In this document: positions 6,494 to 8,496 of the stretch, in pieces | How positions within the stretch are numbered: the stretch's first letter is position 1 | Layout of the letters: every line of letters begins with the position of its first letter | DNA from: Dehalococcoidales bacterium | Lineage (GTDB): Bacteria > Chloroflexota > Dehalococcoidia > Dehalococcoidales > JAQTVP01 | Direction: 5' to 3' | Length of the DNA: 8,496 nt | Assembly (NCBI GenBank): GCA_028707015.1 | Contig: JAQTVP010000067.1 | Span: 1-8,496, forward strand | Program-made: the position numbers and the translations under genes | The notes under the pieces: generated by a model | The model's input: the letters and a program-made list of their open reading frames with translations, nothing else | Database searches by the model: none | Told to the model about the DNA's origin: nothing

Positions 6494-8104
6494 TTAACTA
6501 GGTCGCCTCATTTTCATAACTATTACCAGCATGGTAATTAAAAAAAACGTAATCACCACAATGAGGGTACTGAACAAATATTGCATCCATTTGGGGATTT
6601 CCAGTTGAATTGATGCTGGTAGTGGTGATGTTTCTGTGGATAAGACTGAATTTAGTTTTGGTGGCGATTTAGTAGTGAAAGAACTGACGGCACTCCAGGC
6701 GCTATGACCAGCTGCATTACTGGCTCTAACCTTCCAGTAATAGGTAGTATCGTATTCCAGATTTGTGTCAGTCTGCCAGGAAGTAGCGGAAATTGCATAA
6801 TCACTAATTCTTATAATTACAGGATTGGTGAAGGAAGCATTAGTAGATATCAGTAGTTCATAGTTATCAGTACTAGCTATGGTATTCCACTGAAATAGTG
6901 GTTTTAATTGAGCGCCAGTGGCGCCAGCTTCTGGGTTATAAAGAGTGGGGGTGGTTAACAGAGTTGGCGAGGTTAGTGGACTTTGTGGATTTGGCGGTTT
7001 TACTACTACGGACGATTGTTTGGTAGTAAAGGCGCTAACAGCACTCCATGAGCTGTAACTGTTAGAACTGCTGGCTCTAACTTTCCAATAATAGGTAGTA
7101 TTACATTCCAGTGATGTATCACTCTGCCAAGCAGTAGTTGGTAGAGTCTTATTGATTATGGGGTTTGTAAAAGAATAATTTGTTGATACCATTAATTCGT
7201 AGTTATCAGCACCACCCATGGCACCCCATTGGAAGATAGGTAATATGTCAACACTTTTAGCCCCGGCTCCGGGACTTCTAAGACTGGGTGCAATAATGCT
7301 CCCGCCTAGATTAGTGGTGAATGATTTTATATTGGACCAGGGGCTGAGTATCGGTTCTATAACTCTCACCCGCCAGTAATAAGTAGTTGCTAGTTTTAGT
7401 TGTTCTATGAGCTGCACTGAATTTAATGTAGTTATATTTGTAAAAAGAGCATCGGAGAAATCGGTATCATAGTCAAGTTGCCACTCATATTTAGTAGCCC
7501 CTTTTGACAGGAACCACTCGAGGTTAATATTTCTAATATCTGTGCCGGATGTCTGGTCGGCTGGTGAAATTGAGATAACGGGCATTATTAGGCTATCGGT
7601 GAAGGTCATTAACTTGGCATGAACTTTATCAACTGACCAAAGTTTATTTCCCAATAGCCATAATCCAGTTAGGTTAGCATCTTCAATAAGGTCGGGGGTA
7701 ATTGTCTCAAATGTTGGTCCTGTTACGTATGATGGATTGAGGCAGCGCTCTAAGCCGCCTTCTATGTTGGTATTATCTACTGGTTGGGAGTTAACGGCAT
7801 ATAGTGTACCATTGGTTACTACCTGGAGTTGTACAATATTACTAGAGTAAGATCTTGCTCTGGGTAAAGTTGCATCTATACCTTGCCAGTTATTACTTTT
7901 ACCAATAAAAAAGCGGTATATATTGTCATCTGAGGTATCGCTAGCGGCATATATAATGCTGTTACTGCTGAAGTTGGAGTCAAAGGCAACGCTTATATTT
8001 CCAGTTAATGGTGGTGTGGTAGCATCTGCCGGCAGTGGTTTGAAAGAGATTCCGCAATCATTAGACCAATAAACACAGCCATTAGTATTACCGATAGGAT
8101 AGTT
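6494..8104 (-). CDS. Surface protein, 3' segment after a frameshift: Asp-box and FN3-like domains with C-terminal membrane anchor
   Basis: This frame is open from 8104 (after an in-frame TAA at 8107-8105) to the stop at 6496-6494. It has no ATG, GTG or TTG until TTG at 7654, which supports it being the continuation of the upstream segment rather than a separate gene. At 8068-8042 it encodes an Asp-box, WSNDCGISF. Numbering from the TTG at 7654, three FN3-like domains follow at about residues 25-114, 122-212 and 236-329, each with the TYYW(K/R)VR motif and a closing W-S-x-x-x-x-F-T-T. A Pro/Thr/Ser-rich linker lies at 213-235. The C-terminus has a hydrophobic helix (about 357-379) followed by KMRRPS, giving a single membrane anchor with a short positive cytoplasmic tail. 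The domains should therefore face outwards. The ligand is unknown; binding or cell-surface adhesion is an inference from the domain types. Confidence 0.8.
   Translation of the reverse strand, partial: NYPIGNTNGCVYWSNDCGISFKPLPADATTPPLTGNISVAFDSNFSSNSIIYAASDTSDDNIYRFFIGKSNNWQGIDATLPRARSYSSNIVQLQVVTNGTLYAVNSQPVDNTNIEGGLERCLNPSYVTGPTFETITPDLIEDANLTGLWLLGNKLWSVDKVHAKLMTFTDSLIMPVISISPADQTSGTDIRNINLEWFLSKGATKYEWQLDYDTDFSDALFTNITTLNSVQLIEQLKLATTYYWRVRVIEPILSPWSNIKSFTTNLGGSIIAPSLRSPGAGAKSVDILPIFQWGAMGGADNYELMVSTNYSFTNPIINKTLPTTAWQSDTSLECNTTYYWKVRASSSNSYSSWSAVSAFTTKQSSVVVKPPNPQSPLTSPTLLTTPTLYNPEAGATGAQLKPLFQWNTIASTDNYELLISTNASFTNPVIIRISDYAISATSWQTDTNLEYDTTYYWKVRASNAAGHSAWSAVSSFTTKSPPKLNSVLSTETSPLPASIQLEIPKWMQYLFSTLIVVITFFLITMLVIVMKMRRPS
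6668..6949 (-). repeat. FN3-like repeat copy 2 of the surface protein
   Basis: This segment encodes residues 236-329 (counted from TTG 7654) and is a close relative of the copy at 7019-7291. Both carry a G-A-x(3-5)-P-x-FQW opening, (D)NYELxxSTNxSFTNP, TYYWKVRAS and WSAVSxFTTK. At DNA level, the 41 bases around the TYYWKVRAS codons differ at only about five positions between copies, suggesting a fairly recent internal duplication or homogenisation. Confidence 0.8.
7019..7291 (-). repeat. FN3-like repeat copy 1 of the surface protein
   Basis: This segment encodes residues 122-212 (counted from TTG 7654) and pairs with the copy at 6668-6949; the period is about 340-350 bases including the linker. 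The preceding FN3-like domain (7313-7582) shares the fold motifs (YEWQLDYDTDFSD, TYYWRVR, SFTTN) but is clearly more diverged, so the duplication involves only the two C-terminal domains. Confidence 0.8.
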
Positions 8105-8496
8105 TTATCCTGATCGTAATTTGGTGAGAGAGTAATAGAACCTAGGGAGTAGTTACCAACTACTGTTGGAGCAGAGTAAGTTAATCCGCTGTCTGTAGTA
8201 CAATAAAGCAATCCATGGTTATTGATGGGATCAAAAGAACCAATAAATACAGTATGCTCGTTAACTATTGCCCATATATCAATGTTAAAAGAGGTGCTGG
8301 TTATAGAGTCATTAGTAAGGTGGGGTGGATTGAAGCTTTGCCCATTATCAGTTGATTCCCATAGTGCTGAATTACCGCTACTGATGCCAGCCAGTAATAA
8401 CAGTTGGTTATCATTATTATATTGGGGTGTGAGCTTGACTAGATTGAAGCTGTCTATATTAGCTGGGGTATTAGTGAATATCCTTTCCCAGTCAGT
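8005..8496 (-). CDS. Surface protein, 5' segment: Asp-box beta-propeller repeats (enters from right edge, ends at frameshift)
   Basis: This frame is open from the right edge of the window to a stop at 8007-8005, but only the part down to about 8098 looks like real protein. It encodes two Asp-box motifs of the BNR/sialidase-type propeller: STDNGQSF (8355-8332) and TTDSGLTY (8199-8176). Each is preceded by a strand pattern with L(T/S)PxYxxD. After DQDKTI the frame becomes unrelated sequence ending in histidines. The minus-strand alternate frame then reads IGNTNGCVYWSNDCGISF, the expected third repeat. The gene therefore continues into the segment ending at 6494. Its start, and any signal peptide, lie beyond the window. 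A catalytic sialidase role is not supported; Asp-boxes also occur in non-enzymatic extracellular propellers. Confidence 0.7.
   Translation of the reverse strand, partial: TDWERIFTNTPANIDSFNLVKLTPQYNNDNQLLLLAGISSGNSALWESTDNGQSFNPPHLTNDSITSTSFNIDIWAIVNEHTVFIGSFDPINNHGLLYCTTDSGLTYSAPTVVGNYSLGSITLSPNYDQDKTILSVILMAVFIGLMIAESLSNHCRQMLPHHH

Noticed and set aside
1..8496. Defence, toxin-antitoxin, CRISPR or integrase modules
   Set aside because: Every long frame is accounted for by chaperone, hydrolase, transporter or surface-protein genes; no repeats-spacer array or recombinase motif was seen.

Overview
The window carries a class I heat-shock operon on the minus strand, a divergent metallo-beta-lactamase-fold gene, a major facilitator transporter, and a broken surface-protein gene. 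No tRNA, rRNA, CRISPR array or transposase gene was seen. The gene order, the moderate-to-low GC by eye, the GTG/TTG starts and the character of the proteins (a Dehalococcoides-like DnaK, an MFS carrier with a 'GLLPDG' central loop, Asp-box plus FN3 surface proteins) suggest a Dehalococcoidia-type member of Chloroflexota. That placement comes from remembered family features, not from a search.

Positions 1-4345: hrcA, grpE, dnaK and the first 212 codons of dnaJ run leftwards from one promoter. Downstream of that promoter is a CIRCE operator whose two arms are perfectly complementary. It directly abuts the hrcA Shine-Dalgarno sequence. HrcA should repress the operon through CIRCE, and the operon supplies the DnaK chaperone with its exchange factor (GrpE) and J-protein partner (DnaJ).

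Positions 4306-4975: a 210-residue Lactamase_B_3/UlaG-like protein is read divergently from a good extended -10 promoter. The predicted transcript start falls on the ATG, so the mRNA may be leaderless. The protein keeps most metal ligands but has Gly where the HxHxDH motif has Asp.

Positions 4988-6493: a 12-helix MFS transporter converges on the preceding gene. Upstream is a 168-base non-coding gap holding a 121-base element bounded by 14-base perfect inverted repeats, with two smaller hairpins inside. One arm overlaps a candidate transporter promoter.

Positions 6494-8496: a cell-surface protein gene enters from the right edge. It encodes Asp-box (BNR-like) beta-propeller repeats, three FN3-like domains and a C-terminal membrane anchor. 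The reading frame breaks near 8096-8106, consistent with a one-base deletion or a sequence error.

The longest stretch without a gene is the 168 bases at 6326-6493. No clearly new multi-gene system was found. The points most worth a second look are the frameshift, the inverted-repeat element and the hrcA/MBL divergent control region.
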